From NCBI GenBank assembly GCA_027886175.1, contig JAJNNQ010000027.1, positions 3,548,001 through 3,612,000 of the forward strand: a stretch of DNA of 64,000 nucleotides, written 5' to 3'. Below are positions 23,801 to 36,634 of the stretch, one piece after another. Source of the stretch: Phylloscopus collybita. Taxonomy: Eukaryota > Chordata > Aves > Passeriformes > Phylloscopidae. The notes beneath the pieces were generated by a model. It searched no databases. It was not told the DNA's origin and saw nothing but the letters and a program-made list of their open reading frames with translations. Numbering within the stretch: the first letter of the stretch is position 1; each line of letters starts with the position of its first letter. Made by a program: the position numbers and the translations under genes.

Positions 23801-26230
23801 GTGATGGTTTGGATTTTCAGCAAAGTGAAAGAAAGTGCTTCTTTCATGCAACCTGATGAGGAAATAAAAACATGACAGCGACCTTTGAAAACATGAATGT
23901 TGCAGCTTCCCAGCCATCCTGAAAAACAGTGGGATATTTCGGTTCTCAAAACTTAGGAAATCTTGCAGTCTGTACAATGAAGGTTTTTCTCTTTGTTTTT
24001 TATAGTGGAATCTGATTTCTGTCATCTTGAAGACAGGCTATTCCTTGAGCTCTAATTACATCCAGAGAGAGAAGTTTCTGCTGGGACAGGGGTTGTAGAG
24101 ATGCAAGAACTAATGTAAACTCTGTGACTTCATTCTCCTCCAGCAGGAGCCTCAGGGATGCTTCCAAGAAACCAATGTGGGGCACCGGAAAAGGGGACAA
24201 ACCCAATCAGATTGTGCTGGGTTTACACTTCCCCTATTTGTGCTCTCAACTGGGAAGATGTTAAGTTCTAGCACTCCTCCAGGTTCAAAAATTATTTAGG
24301 AAAACGTAGTCAAAATGCTGGAGAGGAGGTGTACTACAATTTCTTACAAAATTGAGAAAAAATGCTAAAGCACTTCTTATGTACTCTCTCTGTCTGGTGC
24401 TCCCCCTGCCCCGTGGAGCACACAGACACTGAATTTTCATCTTTGCCCGTTAAATGCTACTTCAGCAACAACAAAAAAATCACTTTCTGGCTTTATAACA
24501 AAGATGTCACTGCTGAAAAGTGAGTTGGGTGCTTTCTTTTGAGATGTCAGTTTACAGGCGAGCTGTGCCTTCTTGTGGGATTCCCGGCAAGAAATAAATG
24601 ACAGATTGTTCCAACAATCCATTTACTGTCCTGACTCTTTTGCTCTTATCACAGTGGGGACAGAGTGGTTCACCTCTGGGGTATTTAGTTGCTGGGCAGA
24701 CAGTTTGTGTGGAGGTTATTCCACATGCATTTTCCAGCATTTTATGCTTTGTCTTGAATCTTCAGCCCCCAAATTTCAGTGGAGCAGATGCACCCAAAGT
24801 GAAATCACCCCATGGGCTCTGGTTATTTGTGTTGTGTCAGGCTTTATCAGTGTCTGTAAAAAATACTTTTCAAGCTCTGCATGGGGCTCTGTGTGTGTTA
24901 TGCTGGAGGTTTTGCAAATCCTACCAGTGCTGGGAAGCACTGAGAGGACACCCAGCCCTTGACTGCATTATTTGGGTCCAGCCGTCCTCTTTTGCAGCCC
25001 TGATGTTTGATAAGTGTCTTGCTTTATATCACCAGACCCTGCTCTTGTTCTGTGCAAAGATTTTCCACTTCTGCTCTCCTCTATCTTTAGTAGATAATGA
25101 TTTGAGAGCGTTTTATTTATTACAAAGACCTTAGCTGACATGATTCATCCTGGCAAAAAATAATAATAATAATAAAAAATAATAATAATTTTTTAAAAGT
25201 ATTTTTATGTCACCTTTATGAGGTCTGCCAAGAGTAGGTACTCAAAGGTGGTACTTCTGTCAGAGATGTTTTTGTTTACTTTACAAGCAAGACAAAACTC
25301 TTTAGAACCAGCAAAAACTAGGTCTAACTCAAATAGTTTAAGTAAACAAAGATGTTTCTCTTCTGCAAGGAGGTAGATGTGTCTGTGTAAGGACATGGTC
25401 CCTATGGAGTCTGCCCTACCACAGAGTATAAATAAAAGGAAAAAAAAATCTACAGTGGAAAATAAATAAAAATAAAAAAAATCAGGAGGTTTGTTGCTCT
25501 TGCCTGTGGAGTGTCTCATCATCAGGACACGGCTGGTTGGTGTGTGCTGGGTGCTGCTTCCCAACAGCATTTTCCTCACTGCATCTTCCTGAGGGACAAC
25601 AGCAGATTCCTGCCCTGCATGTGCGGCCAAAGAATTTCAGTTTTTCCCCAAAATGAGGTGGGGGCACATGCTCATGACAGGAGCAGGTTGTGTGTAGCAG
25701 TGTGCTGAGTGTCCCCCTGCCCCGGTAAATCTCTGCCTGGACTGAACCAAGGGGATATTTCAGCCTTTTTTTATTGATGTAGTTAAAGGCAGGTGACCTT
25801 TGTTACTTAGCAGCTTTATTGTCCTCTGCTCCACCTCGGGTATCACCTGGATTTCCAGGAAGTAGATGAAAACATTTTGAAGCCTGCAGGACGGAGGTCA
25901 TCTTTCAGAGGCATCCTAGGAAGCTTCTTTCCTGAGGAAAGGACTTTTTTCTTGTTAAGAAGCTTGTAGCTCTATTTAAACTTTTTGTAGTCCATAAAGG
26001 GAGGAGGAAGATGCTGTAGCCTGACAGCACAGCCTGCTTTGTACTGCTTGAAAACAAATTGTTTCCCTTGACCTTGGTGGGAGTTAGGATGAAGTTGCAG
26101 CAAAGGAATATAGCTTAAAATATAGGGTAGAGGGTTATGCCTGCCCCCTTCTAAATCTGTGATAACCACTAAGCTTGAGAAACTTCTTAAAAGGTATTTT
26201 GTAAGGAGCCTGAACAGTGGCAAGGACTGG
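20827..26230. other. Gene-free upstream flank
   Basis: Mixed-composition noncoding sequence, somewhat GC-richer at 20640-22150, with an (AAT)n stretch at 25155-25189. Overlapping open frames at 21140-22230 and 24573-25134 match no recognised family. Confidence 0.5.
25155..25189. repeat. (AAT)n microsatellite, interrupted
   Basis: Two blocks of AAT/TAA repeats separated by a short A run. Confidence 0.88.
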
Positions 26231-27680
26231 TATTTTAATTTTAATAGATTACAATTGTTTGTCTAGGCAGAAAATCTAATTCATTTTTGCATCAAGCTTT
26301 ATTTTTGGCTCATAAGACCTAATGCCTTTAAAAAACTCCAGTCTTGATTTAAAAGCTGTAAGATGTAATATAAATACTTTGAAATGCAAGCAGCAACATT
26401 AATTTATTTATAAAAAGTAACAGAAAAATGTAATCTTTGTGATACTATCAGCATGCCAGATATCATATCACCTGAAACTTCTTGGGAGGTTTTCTTACAG
26501 CCCTGTTAGCTCAGACCCTGTGTGGATCAACTTTTGCACATTTTTCAAGTCAGCAAGGCTGCAAACAAGGATTTAGAGACTGTAAAGTAGTAAAATTGCA
26601 AAGGAGAGACAGTGGCGTTAGAGAAAAGGGACTCTGATATTTAGTTTCTTTTTCTTGGCATTATTTAGACTCCCAAATGACAACGTTTCTAATTTTCTAG
26701 CACAAAGGAGGCTTCATGCTGTTCAGGATCTGCTATAAAGTTCTAGTACAGATCATTCTGTATCCCAAACAATTTATCTAGTTCAATGATATTTTTATTT
26801 CACAGCTACAGTTTATAGGCCCTAGTCTAATAGCTGGTATTTTTGGAAACCTCCCGTTTATCTAACAATAAGAGCCAGGATGGAATATCAGTTTCCACTT
26901 AGATTTTCCTGAATTCTCTCCCATTAAATCAATAACATTATTTTTTTAGATTAAGCTTTCTTTTGCTTTTAAGGAGAAAGGCTAAAAAGGAAAAAAAAAA
27001 TTCTATTTAAAGCAAATACTGAGACGTTAAAAAAAAGAAAAATGCCATTATTTTCAGATAAGTTAAATAATCAGGGTGGGTTTTGTTACAACATTTACAT
27101 CATAAAACGTGATTTTAATCAAAGGAATGTAACTGATTTACAGCATGCACTGTGAGTGCTGGAAGTACATGTGAGCAGGGCATTGTAACTTCAGTTTGTG
27201 TACATCAGTCTCACGTCTTAAATCTGAATTGGGAGAGGGGCCGGGAGGCTGGAGAGGGAGAATCACATCAGAAAACTTTTTGACAAACTGACTTCCAGAA
27301 AATAACCAAGTGCTGCCTCCGGGTTTTCCATTAGTCCCAGCTACCTGAAAGGAGCTTTCTGCAGATGCATAATCATCGCAGTAGCACTTTCATTTCTGTC
27401 ACAGAGGCCTAAATAAATGAATTGGCCATCTGCAATTAATTCACATTGTACAAATAGTTTGAAGACTGAGTCGTCTGTCTTCCGAACAGAGCGATCTATT
27501 TTTAGCTTCTCAAGCAAGCCTGTTTTGTGTTCTTTGTAGAGTCAGCGACATTCTTTCAATTTTTCAGCTTAATTAACACAAAAGAAATTGTAATCTGAGA
27601 AGGCAGCAGAAACAAGAGCCCCCTGAAAAGCATGAATTTGCAAGAAAGCAGAAGACGATAGCTTTGCAAAAGATAGATGG
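26231..27680. promoter_or_regulatory. AT-rich candidate regulatory segment
   Basis: AT-rich unique sequence without open frames or simple repeats until 27682. It contains an exact MEF2-consensus CTATTTTTAG at 27496-27505 and homeodomain-type AATTAATT near 27436. Its composition resembles that of conserved noncoding elements, but conservation cannot be judged from one sequence. Confidence 0.2.
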
Positions 27681-27681
27681 C

Positions 27682-27707
27682 AAAAAAAAAAAAAAAAAAA
27701 AAAAAAA
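27682..27707. repeat. Poly(A) tract, 26 bases
   Basis: Uninterrupted run of A followed by GAATAGG and more A. No retrocopied gene was recognised immediately upstream. Confidence 0.93.
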
Positions 27708-30407
27708 GAATAGGAAAAAAAGTTCAAAGCGGTTTGTGGTTTTGGGGCTGGACACTGTATAGGCTAAGTTGTACACAGTTTGTTGGTTTACACTGAATGC
27801 TCACAGGTTTTGCAATTAATTTTGGGTTCTTTATTCTGAAAATGATGAGGGCCACAGAAAGAATGTTTTCCCGTGAGATAACAACTAAAACAGAGGAATA
27901 CTCGTGAATAAAGCAGATTTCTGTAGAATTTCTTACACAGGTCTGGCCTGGGTGTGAACCTTGGTGTGTATTCCCTGGGTGGTTGAGGGAACACTGAATC
28001 CCCTCTGGATGGACTCTGCGTGCTCGCAGTTGTAGATAAATCATTATTCCAAGCTTAGATATATTCATATGCATGCAGTTTTTATTAGAATCTTCTCCTG
28101 ACAAAAGTAAAAATACCCCCTGCAACACGAGATGCATTCTGTACTACTACTTGAGTTAGAAAATTTATAGTGATTTTTAGAGAGGAAGATCTGCTCACAA
28201 GGAATTTGAGTTAAAATGTTCGTGCTAAGTAAAGAAAAGGGAATGAATAGCTGAAAAACTCAGAATACCAACTGCAATCAGTGAATGTTCAGCAGTGCTT
28301 TGAAGTAACAAGATTTCTGTGCCTGCTGGCAAGTGCTTTTTTGTTTCAATGTAATACCCATAATATACATATACAGCATTAGCATTTTTTTCTAATTTTA
28401 ATTTGCTGTGCACTAATATTATTCATGCATAGCATGTGAGCTTCCTAAGTACTTATCTTTCTAATGGTCCATTTGTGGGTGTTTGTCTGAAATAGGCAAA
28501 CAAAAGGAGGAACAATCCTAAACACTCAGCCTCCCCTCTCTGAATCCAGGGAAAGAACTTGAAAGGCTGAAATACAACTCCAAAAATCTGGTGTGTGCTG
28601 CAGCACAGGGAGCAGGGACACGAATTCCTGCATCAACTGGTGCATCCGTAGCCTTGTGTTCCAGAGTCACGTCTGCCCTCTTTTAAAGTAAAATGTTGTC
28701 TATTTTATTTAGAATTACCTAAAAATGCAGCAAAGTTCCCAGTGGGAGCCTACTGTTGTAGTCACCTCAGGGGTTCAGCTGGATGCCCTTGTTGAGGTGT
28801 ACCTGCGTCTTTACCTTCTGAAATCTGCTCTCTGTGCTTTTGGAAACTATTCCCCAGACACCCTGAGTATCAACTTTTTATCTGGTTCCTTCCCAAAACT
28901 GTGTCTGAAGAGGTTGTATCACACATCACAGGAAGAAAAAAAAAAAGAAAAAAAAAAGTGCAGAAAAATGGTTTGTTTAATAAGCTGAACTTAGTTCCCA
29001 GAACTGTAAGTAACTTTGAGTGTATCAAGTTAAAGCAGAAGCCATGACTGACTTCTGATTAAAATACGATTAATTCTTCAGTTGTTGTAGAACTGGGCTG
29101 CTGCAGGATGCCACCAACCTGTCTAGCTCTGACCAGTTCTGCAATACCCGAGCCTCTCCTCCCAAATTAAGTGCTGGGGGAGATTCCTTTCACTGCTGAG
29201 GGTTTTTGGATGACTGGATCCTTGTTTTTCCTTTACTACAGAAACCTGCTCTATTTCCCTTCTGTAAATGAAAAGTGCTGTTAGTGGGGAGGAGGAGGAA
29301 CATCCATTTTCTTGCTAAGAAACAATGGGAGAGTTATAGAGCTGCTGCAAAGCCCCTGTGGAGGATTAAGGAGCTGTGTGACTGGCAGCAGTGCTGAAAA
29401 TAAATAGGAGTGGTGAGCAGTGGTGGGACATTGGTTTGCTCACCTGCAAACTCAGAAAACCTAAATAAAGTAACTTGTGTCATTAAAAGCTGCCTCACTT
29501 GCTATCACTGATCTTCCCAGTGCCAGACTGATACACAACCCATAACTACAGGTCCTATAAAAGCCATTTATCAATGCTGAAAGAAGGGGATGAACGTTAA
29601 ACGCTATCAAAAAATCAGTTTGCATCCCTTTGCATGAATTTGCACTGTGAATTTTTCCCACACAAAGCTAAAGGAAGTGGAGGGAGCTGTCATTATCATC
29701 TTTTTCAGTGTTTATAACAGGCACATCTAATCAATGATCTGGGGTTTAATTATTATTTGAGTTTCAGTTGTAGGAGTTTTCCATTCTGAGCAATATGCAG
29801 ACGTGCCTTTTGTGTTTAAGTGCTAAATGCACACATACTAAGGTGTTTGAAAGGCTTCACTACTTCTGATGTTTTTTCTTTTAAGGATTTGTGGGTATTC
29901 ATTAAACAATTTCAGTACACTAAAAAGAGTAAGATAGGCTTCTGCGATTTTTGTACCCTTAAAGCTGAATTTTTGGATCTTTGTTTGGATCTTTGAAGGA
30001 AAAGTAAACTTATTTTTTTAAAGTATATTAAATACTGTAACGAAACAGGAAGTATGTCCTAAAGTATGTTTGCTTTAAGCACCGTAAGAAAGTCTATTTA
30101 AGGATCCTTCTGTAAGGATGTAAATTCTGAAATACCTATTTAGTGTAACAGTTGTAAAATATGTGAGGTAGTCAATCATACCTTTGGCTTTTATACCCAG
30201 CCGGGTTACTTGCCAACATAAACAAAGACTTGAAGGCTTATTTTTTAGAAGTTTCAGACAGAATCCAGTGAACCTTTCACTTAATTCATAATACCCTAAA
30301 TATTAATTATTTCTAAAAATAGTCAACCAAGACTGTAATTCCTAAAAACAGCATGAAGATATCTTCCACTCCATCCATTTTATTCACGTATGATCCTCAA
30401 ATAAATA

Positions 30408-30468
30408 AAATAGTTCCCTTTTTATTTTTTAAAACTCAAAAATAGTTCCTTTTTTGTTTAAAACTCAA
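30408..30468. repeat. 32-bp tandem duplication
   Basis: AAATAGTTCC, a T-rich stretch and AAAACTCAA occur at 30408-30439 and again at 30440-30468, the second copy three bases shorter within the T-rich part. Confidence 0.85.
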
Positions 30469-33400
30469 GACACAATCTGTTGATCATTTCTTTAGAAGGT
30501 CTGCACCCACTGTGTTTTCTGTTGAGTCACAAGTTATGTCTGTAGACCACTGCATTGTTAAATAACAGTAAATATTCTTTGCTGCTGAATCACCCGTGGG
30601 AAGGACAGACACAGCACCCGGGCTGCGGGCACTGAAGCAGAGGGACAGAGCGCTCCATGTTGTTAAGGTTTCCAGAGAATTCTTTAGATAATTGGCTGTC
30701 CACAGTCCTTCTCCATACTCTTAGCCCTGACAACAGCCTCCTCAAGGGAACGAAGAGGAGTTTGTGCTCACGTGGCTGCGATCAGATGGGAACCAACCTT
30801 GCTCAGGGAGTTCTGCACCAGGCTCCCTGCAGCGACTGCCGCTCCGGTAGCGGTGTCAAGGACCGTGTGACAGCAACATTGCAACCAGCCTTGAGGAGCT
30901 GCCTGGCCCTCTTCCCACCAGGAATGCCCAGGAACCAGAGCTAGATAGTGTTATCCCATCCATTTGTGTGCTTTACTGCCCACTCTTGGTCTTCCCCACG
31001 CTCCTGAGGGGCTCTTCGTTCTTGCAAGCCGCACAAGAGGTCCGTGGAGAATATAGGGAAGAGGTTTCCCTGCTTGGCATTTTTTGGTTCCATACATGTC
31101 ACAACATGAGTTTTCACATTATAGTAATTCCTTCTGCCAAGAAGGAGAACTCTTGATTCCTCACCATCTCTTGCCGTGTTGCTGCAGAGCCCAGCAGGCA
31201 GCAGAGGGAGCACAACAGTCCCTTTTCCAGTGCCATGGGATAGCAGCGCTAATTGTGTGTAAAACAGCAATGAGAAATGGGAGAAAGAAGAGTGAAAGAC
31301 ATCTTGGTTAGCAGCTAGTGTCTACTATATTAGTAGATGAAAGGGCTGGAGGGAACAGGGTAAATGTCTGATTATTAGGGAATGAGGAGCTAAACATGGC
31401 ATCTTAATATGGCAAGTGGCAAGAGGCCAGATCTGTTAGTTCGGAGATCTTAACCTGCTTCCAATATTTGGTGTTGAGCAGGATTAAAAACCAGGAGGGG
31501 AGGGTTTTTTTTGGGTTCTGGTTTCAACAGCGGTGGAATCTCCCGAAGAGCAATTTTAGTGCCGTGGCATCCAACCCCAGATTCTCATCTTGTGAGACCT
31601 TAGGATCCAAGCCACAACTCTCTACAGAATAATGTGAGTGCAGCTACAAAATGTAGTTAGGAGATCGTGGCTCTCTGGGAACGAAATGTATCATTGACAA
31701 CTGATATTCATATCAAGAAGAGTGAGAATTTAGCTTCTACTCCTGATTTAAAATGTGTAGCATCTCCAAGGTGTCATTTTCTCGTGCTCTGCATTAGACG
31801 TCTTTATGCAGTACCAGAGCTAGAAGAAGTTTCTAAAATATAAGTTTTCTTAGGAATCAACTGCATTAATGACTTTGTTATATCTGAAGATATAAATGAA
31901 AGTGACATTTATGTAACAGATTTTCCAGTATAAAAGCCAAAGTCTGCTGGCTAAAAACACTCAGAAGGCTTTACCATAAAAAATTATAACAATCAGAGGT
32001 TAGACGAAATTTAGAGAAAATGTAGGGTGAAATGGGTGAATCTACTGCTTTTTTCATTGCTTTTTTCAAGTGGAATGACTTGAGCTGAAGTTAACTTTTT
32101 TACTACTTTAGAAGATCAGTTAGTTCATAGAAAAAGAATTCAAACTGCTTATTTTTAAAGCTTTTTTTAATAAGAAAACTTCAAAGAAGTTTGTTTTAGA
32201 GTAGAATTTGAGTAATGCAGGTGAGGTAGTTAAAAATTCCCTCACTGAAATGTAGTTTGAAAAATAAAATTTCATGGCACCTATACAAGTATTTCTATAG
32301 ATCCTTATCTGTAAGAGCAGCAACATATTTCTTTTTTTAATTAAAGATCATTATAATTGCTAATGTATGATTGTTTGGGGGCATATGTGAGTCAAACTGT
32401 GGTTTTGAGAACACAATTTTTGAGAACACCTTCACCAAATCCTTCGCCCCGTGCTGTAACATCTGTGCTGAATTAAAATAGAGGTTTAATGTTGGAGATG
32501 CCCTATGTCCTTGCCAGGGAGAGGAGCACCTCCAAGAGGACAAATGAGAAAGCTGGGAATCATCCAGAACAACCGAGGAAAAGAAATCTCTAAGATGTGA
32601 CCATTTTGTAGAGAAGCTGATCGGCAGTTCTGGAAAGGAACAACAAAAAAAGAACCTTTGAAGCCAAAGCAAAGAGGCAGAAGAGGGGTTCCAATTATCT
32701 AGGGAATAGGCACTGTCTCACAAAGAAGTAAAACTTTCTAGAGAGAGAGGAGGCAGAATCATTATTGCTAGGAAAGGCATAATCAGGCTAAGAGATGAAT
32801 TCAAGCCTGTTTGGTTTTTTCCATGTATTTTTGCCTTGCTTATGCATTTTTTTAGCTTTTTAATTGTTTTGGAGCAGCAAACTTGGGGTATTTTTGGGGA
32901 CTTTGGACTCTGTGTTTAAGAGGTTCCTTTACTAAGCCTATATTGCTTTCTTATCAGCCTTTTAAGGACACTGTTGGAAAACCAGAGTTTCTCACAGATA
33001 GTAAACCTTACTGAAAGGTACAGAAAAACCTGTCTCCAGAAAATTGTTCTCCAAGTGTTGATGTGCCCAGATAGTGGCTTTCCATCATGGAGTGCTCTTC
33101 AGCTCGGGTCTTCAAAGGTAGTGATTCATTCTCTGATGTGTATCTGTCTAGACATGAGAACTTGATGCAATAAAAAGGTTTCTTGGGTATTAAGAGACTG
33201 TAACAATTACATAATGGTTGTTAGGGCAGGAGGTCTTAAGCCATGGTAGGTTATTTCTGTCACATCTTGTCCCACCTTTTCTTTATGCAGATCAGTTTGG
33301 AGTGTTTGCCAGTGAACCTCTGTCCTTGTGCCACCTCTCACCTGGTCGTTGCAGACTTCATATTGATGTTTCCATAAAAAGACCTGCTGGAGGACACTCT

Positions 33401-35288
33401 TTGGGGCAGTGAGATCCCACAGTCTGTTTTTTTAGCTGGTGGAAGCACTGTTTCAGCACTTCACATTCTTAATTCCGTGATAGAAACTCAGTTTCAACTC
33501 TCTGGTAACAGGAAATCTTTTATTCATCCTTGGGCAAGGAATTCTCAGCCTTTTAAACTTTACTCCTGAGCAGTTGTAAGCATATACACATCACTGAAAA
33601 AGAGCATTCTTGCAAGTTGCTACTGCACGGTTTGATCTCGTGGCTGATGTGTCTTGGATTGGGTCACTGTCCCCACACCCAGCAGCTCTTCCTGCCTTCC
33701 CTCCAGTGCAGCCCACACCGACCCATACAGAGTCAGGAGTCAGTTCTTCCTAGCCTGCTTTCTTTCCTCCAAGCCAGCTTTTAGGGTGGAGAAGAATTAA
33801 TTCTTTTTATTTCTGTGCTGGTCATGGTGGTTCTTTCTGCTTGGGGCCATTGTCGCTCAGCTGGGTGCAGAGTGCTTTGATCCACCGTGGAGGGTATGAT
33901 ACCAAATAAATGTAAACAAACCTTATAGCCAAAATTACGTTTGCAAACTAAAACGTGGTTATCATTTTCATGGAGAGCTATTCTTGGTGTGTCACGATTG
34001 CCTTGGTCCCTTTTGCCTGCCAGAATTGTGAATTTATAAACTCCCTCACTGGTCTCCTTACTCGAGGGAAGGAAAACCAAGAAACTGAAACTCCATTTTT
34101 CTTTCAAATGAATATTAATGGCAAATGTTAGGAGGTACTTGCTCAGCTTTGTAATAATATACATGTCCATTTATGAGATGGTCCAGACAGAACAGAGGAT
34201 TAGGAATACAGAATTTAAGACTGAAATTGAAAAGTCAGCACAGGAACTTCAGCTCCCAAAATATCCCCTGAAAGTTTTGCTTTATTTCACACTGTCGGCC
34301 AGGATTCTCCTTACAGCACCACAATATTCATAATAAAGAAATAAATTAAATCCACCCCTTCCTGTATGGCTCACAACACACAGCACTGTGCATGCTCAGC
34401 ACATGTGTAGTTTTGATAAAGAGACATTATCAAGCCTGAAATCATTTTAAATAAAACAAATAATGTGGCTGCCCAGCACTTCCTCTGGAAGTATTTCCTT
34501 GGACAAATCTTCCTTAACTCTCACATGCATGGAGTTAGTATATATATCCTTCAGTAACAGCAATTCATAGAAAGAATGTTTCAGACTCACTGTACAGCTG
34601 TGTATTTTATATATAGGGTGTGAAGTGCAGCCCTGCAGGAGGGCCCTGCCTTCAGGGACTGCCAGGGGGTACTGGGGGGAATCTGGCATCTTCCAGGTGC
34701 CTCATGGCACAGGGCTGGAGGGGACAGGAGTGCCCCAGCTGTCACCCCAGGGCTGGGGCTGAGGGCAGGGCGGGTTATCAGCCACTCTTGTGTTTTATGG
34801 GGCTGCAGAGGTGGTGGCAGCAGGCTCAAAGCCATCAAATCCCCTGCCCCTTGCAGCATCCTCACTTCCCTGGACGTTCCAAGGGCTTTTCCATCAAACG
34901 TGGGAATGCTGGCATGGCTGTGATCCCAGTGAGCAGAGGGGAGGGGGCTCGCCTTGAGTAGAGGGGGATTTTGGGGAGCTGGTTCTGTGGGGATGACACC
35001 CGGAGCGGGTGCAGGCCCGGGCTGGAGGGAGCTCCTGGCCCCAGCGCTCCGGGGGCTCGGCCGTGCTCCTTCTCTGTTTGCACAGCAGGGACGGAGCTGT
35101 AAAAAGCCGATTGCTTCAGAAGGGAACAGGTCACAGTTAGACAAGGGAGCAATGGAAAAACAAATTCGTTATTGTAACACCAGAGAGCATAAAGCAAACT
35201 GGGAGTGACCCGAGGAAGAACACGGCACTGGGTTCTGTCCTGGTGGGTGCTTCATGGTGGGCAAAGAAAGACTGAGAAGTGTGCAGGC

Positions 35289-35331
35289 TTTTTTTTTTTT
35301 TTTTTCTTTTTCTTTTTTTTCTTTCTGTTTT
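35289..35331. repeat. Poly(T)/T-rich tract
   Basis: 17 T followed by T runs broken by C. Low complexity. Confidence 0.9.
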
Positions 35332-35502
35332 CAAAATAAAAAAGTATCTTTGTCTGGTACTTTGAATGTAGCAAGCATGCTGGTTCTAGCTTTCCCTGGT
35401 TTTGCTGGAGGGCCTGTGGGAGAAGGACTTGACAGAGTACTAGCAGCTTTCTCACCATTTTCATTTCAAGGAAACAGCATTAAGATTTTGAATAGAGGCG
35501 CC

Positions 35503-35525
35503 TTTTTTTTTTTTTTTTTTTTTTT
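35503..35525. repeat. Poly(T) tract, 23 bases
   Basis: Uninterrupted T run; no retroelement body recognised. Confidence 0.92.
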
Positions 35526-36603
35526 GTGAAATGTTGCTGAAAATGAGTTTAAGAGGTGTTAAGAAAAGGAAGACAGACTAGTAAAAAAAACTTGCTTCCT
35601 TTTTGAATGATTATTTGATGATGAAACATGTAGCAGAAGGGCTTAAAGGTCACCAGTGAGACCAGGGCCCCTTGGTTCTCAGTGCTGTGCAGACATGTCG
35701 GAAGCAAACAGCTCTCAACCTGAAAGAGAGAGGCAGATAAAAGATTGCTGGACAAAGAGGCACAAAAAAGGGAAGTGGCTCGTCCAAGGTCACCCGGGAT
35801 CGGTGGCTGTGCTGGACTGAACCATCTGCAGTAGATCAGGTCTCCTGAATCCTGTTCCCCTGTTTGACCCCCCTGCTCATCTTGTCTCCATTCACAGTCT
35901 GTGAGTGTTCAGACAGGCCTGATCATCCCCCAGCTGAGTCCACGGGAGGGGATAATCCTTCACCTCCGCTGGTTTTAATATGGCAGAGGCAAAATCCGGT
36001 GCTGGACCAGAGGTTCTGACCCAGCTCCTGCCTGCTTCCCACAGCCCTGGCCATTGATGTCTTGCCTGGCTTTGCCTGAGACAGAGCAACAAGGGAAACC
36101 TTTCATTGTGCACCTAAAGCCTTGGAGACAATCAGTTGGTTCATGTACATTTCTAAAATCTAACAGACATAAAAAAATCCCAAACCACCAGAAAGACTTT
36201 TTCACTGCAGAAAGGGTCTAAATTCTGCAACTGCCCTAGGGCGTGTGGGGCACTCTAATTTAACATCAAGGCACTTAAGATGTAATGATGCTGTTAGTTT
36301 GCCAGACAGACAGATTCTTCCAGGAAAAACAGGGTACAAAAGACCCCTATTCTATAACTGTGTCAGTATGTAATCTTAGGACCTAGACTTGACGTTTTTT
36401 TCATCTAAAGAAAAAGATGGGAGAAAATACCCTTTTTCAAAAGGAATACTTTCAGGCCTTTAGCAATGCCAAGACAGAGTAGCAAAATCACAGTCCTGTT
36501 TTCCTTGCAGATCGTCTCTAACAGCTCCTGGTATTGAGAGTATTGTGGTCTGCTAGCACTAAAATGTAAAGTTATTTTGAGCATGAAAACCTGGACGTCA
36601 CCC

Positions 36604-36607
<4 letters not shown>

Positions 36608-36634
<27 letters not shown>
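36608..36634. repeat. Poly(A) tract, 27 bases
   Basis: Uninterrupted A run; no recognisable retrocopy immediately upstream. Confidence 0.92.

Noticed and set aside
33781..34170. 129-codon minus-strand frame
   Set aside because: No family recognised; no splice or promoter context; retained only as a possible search query.
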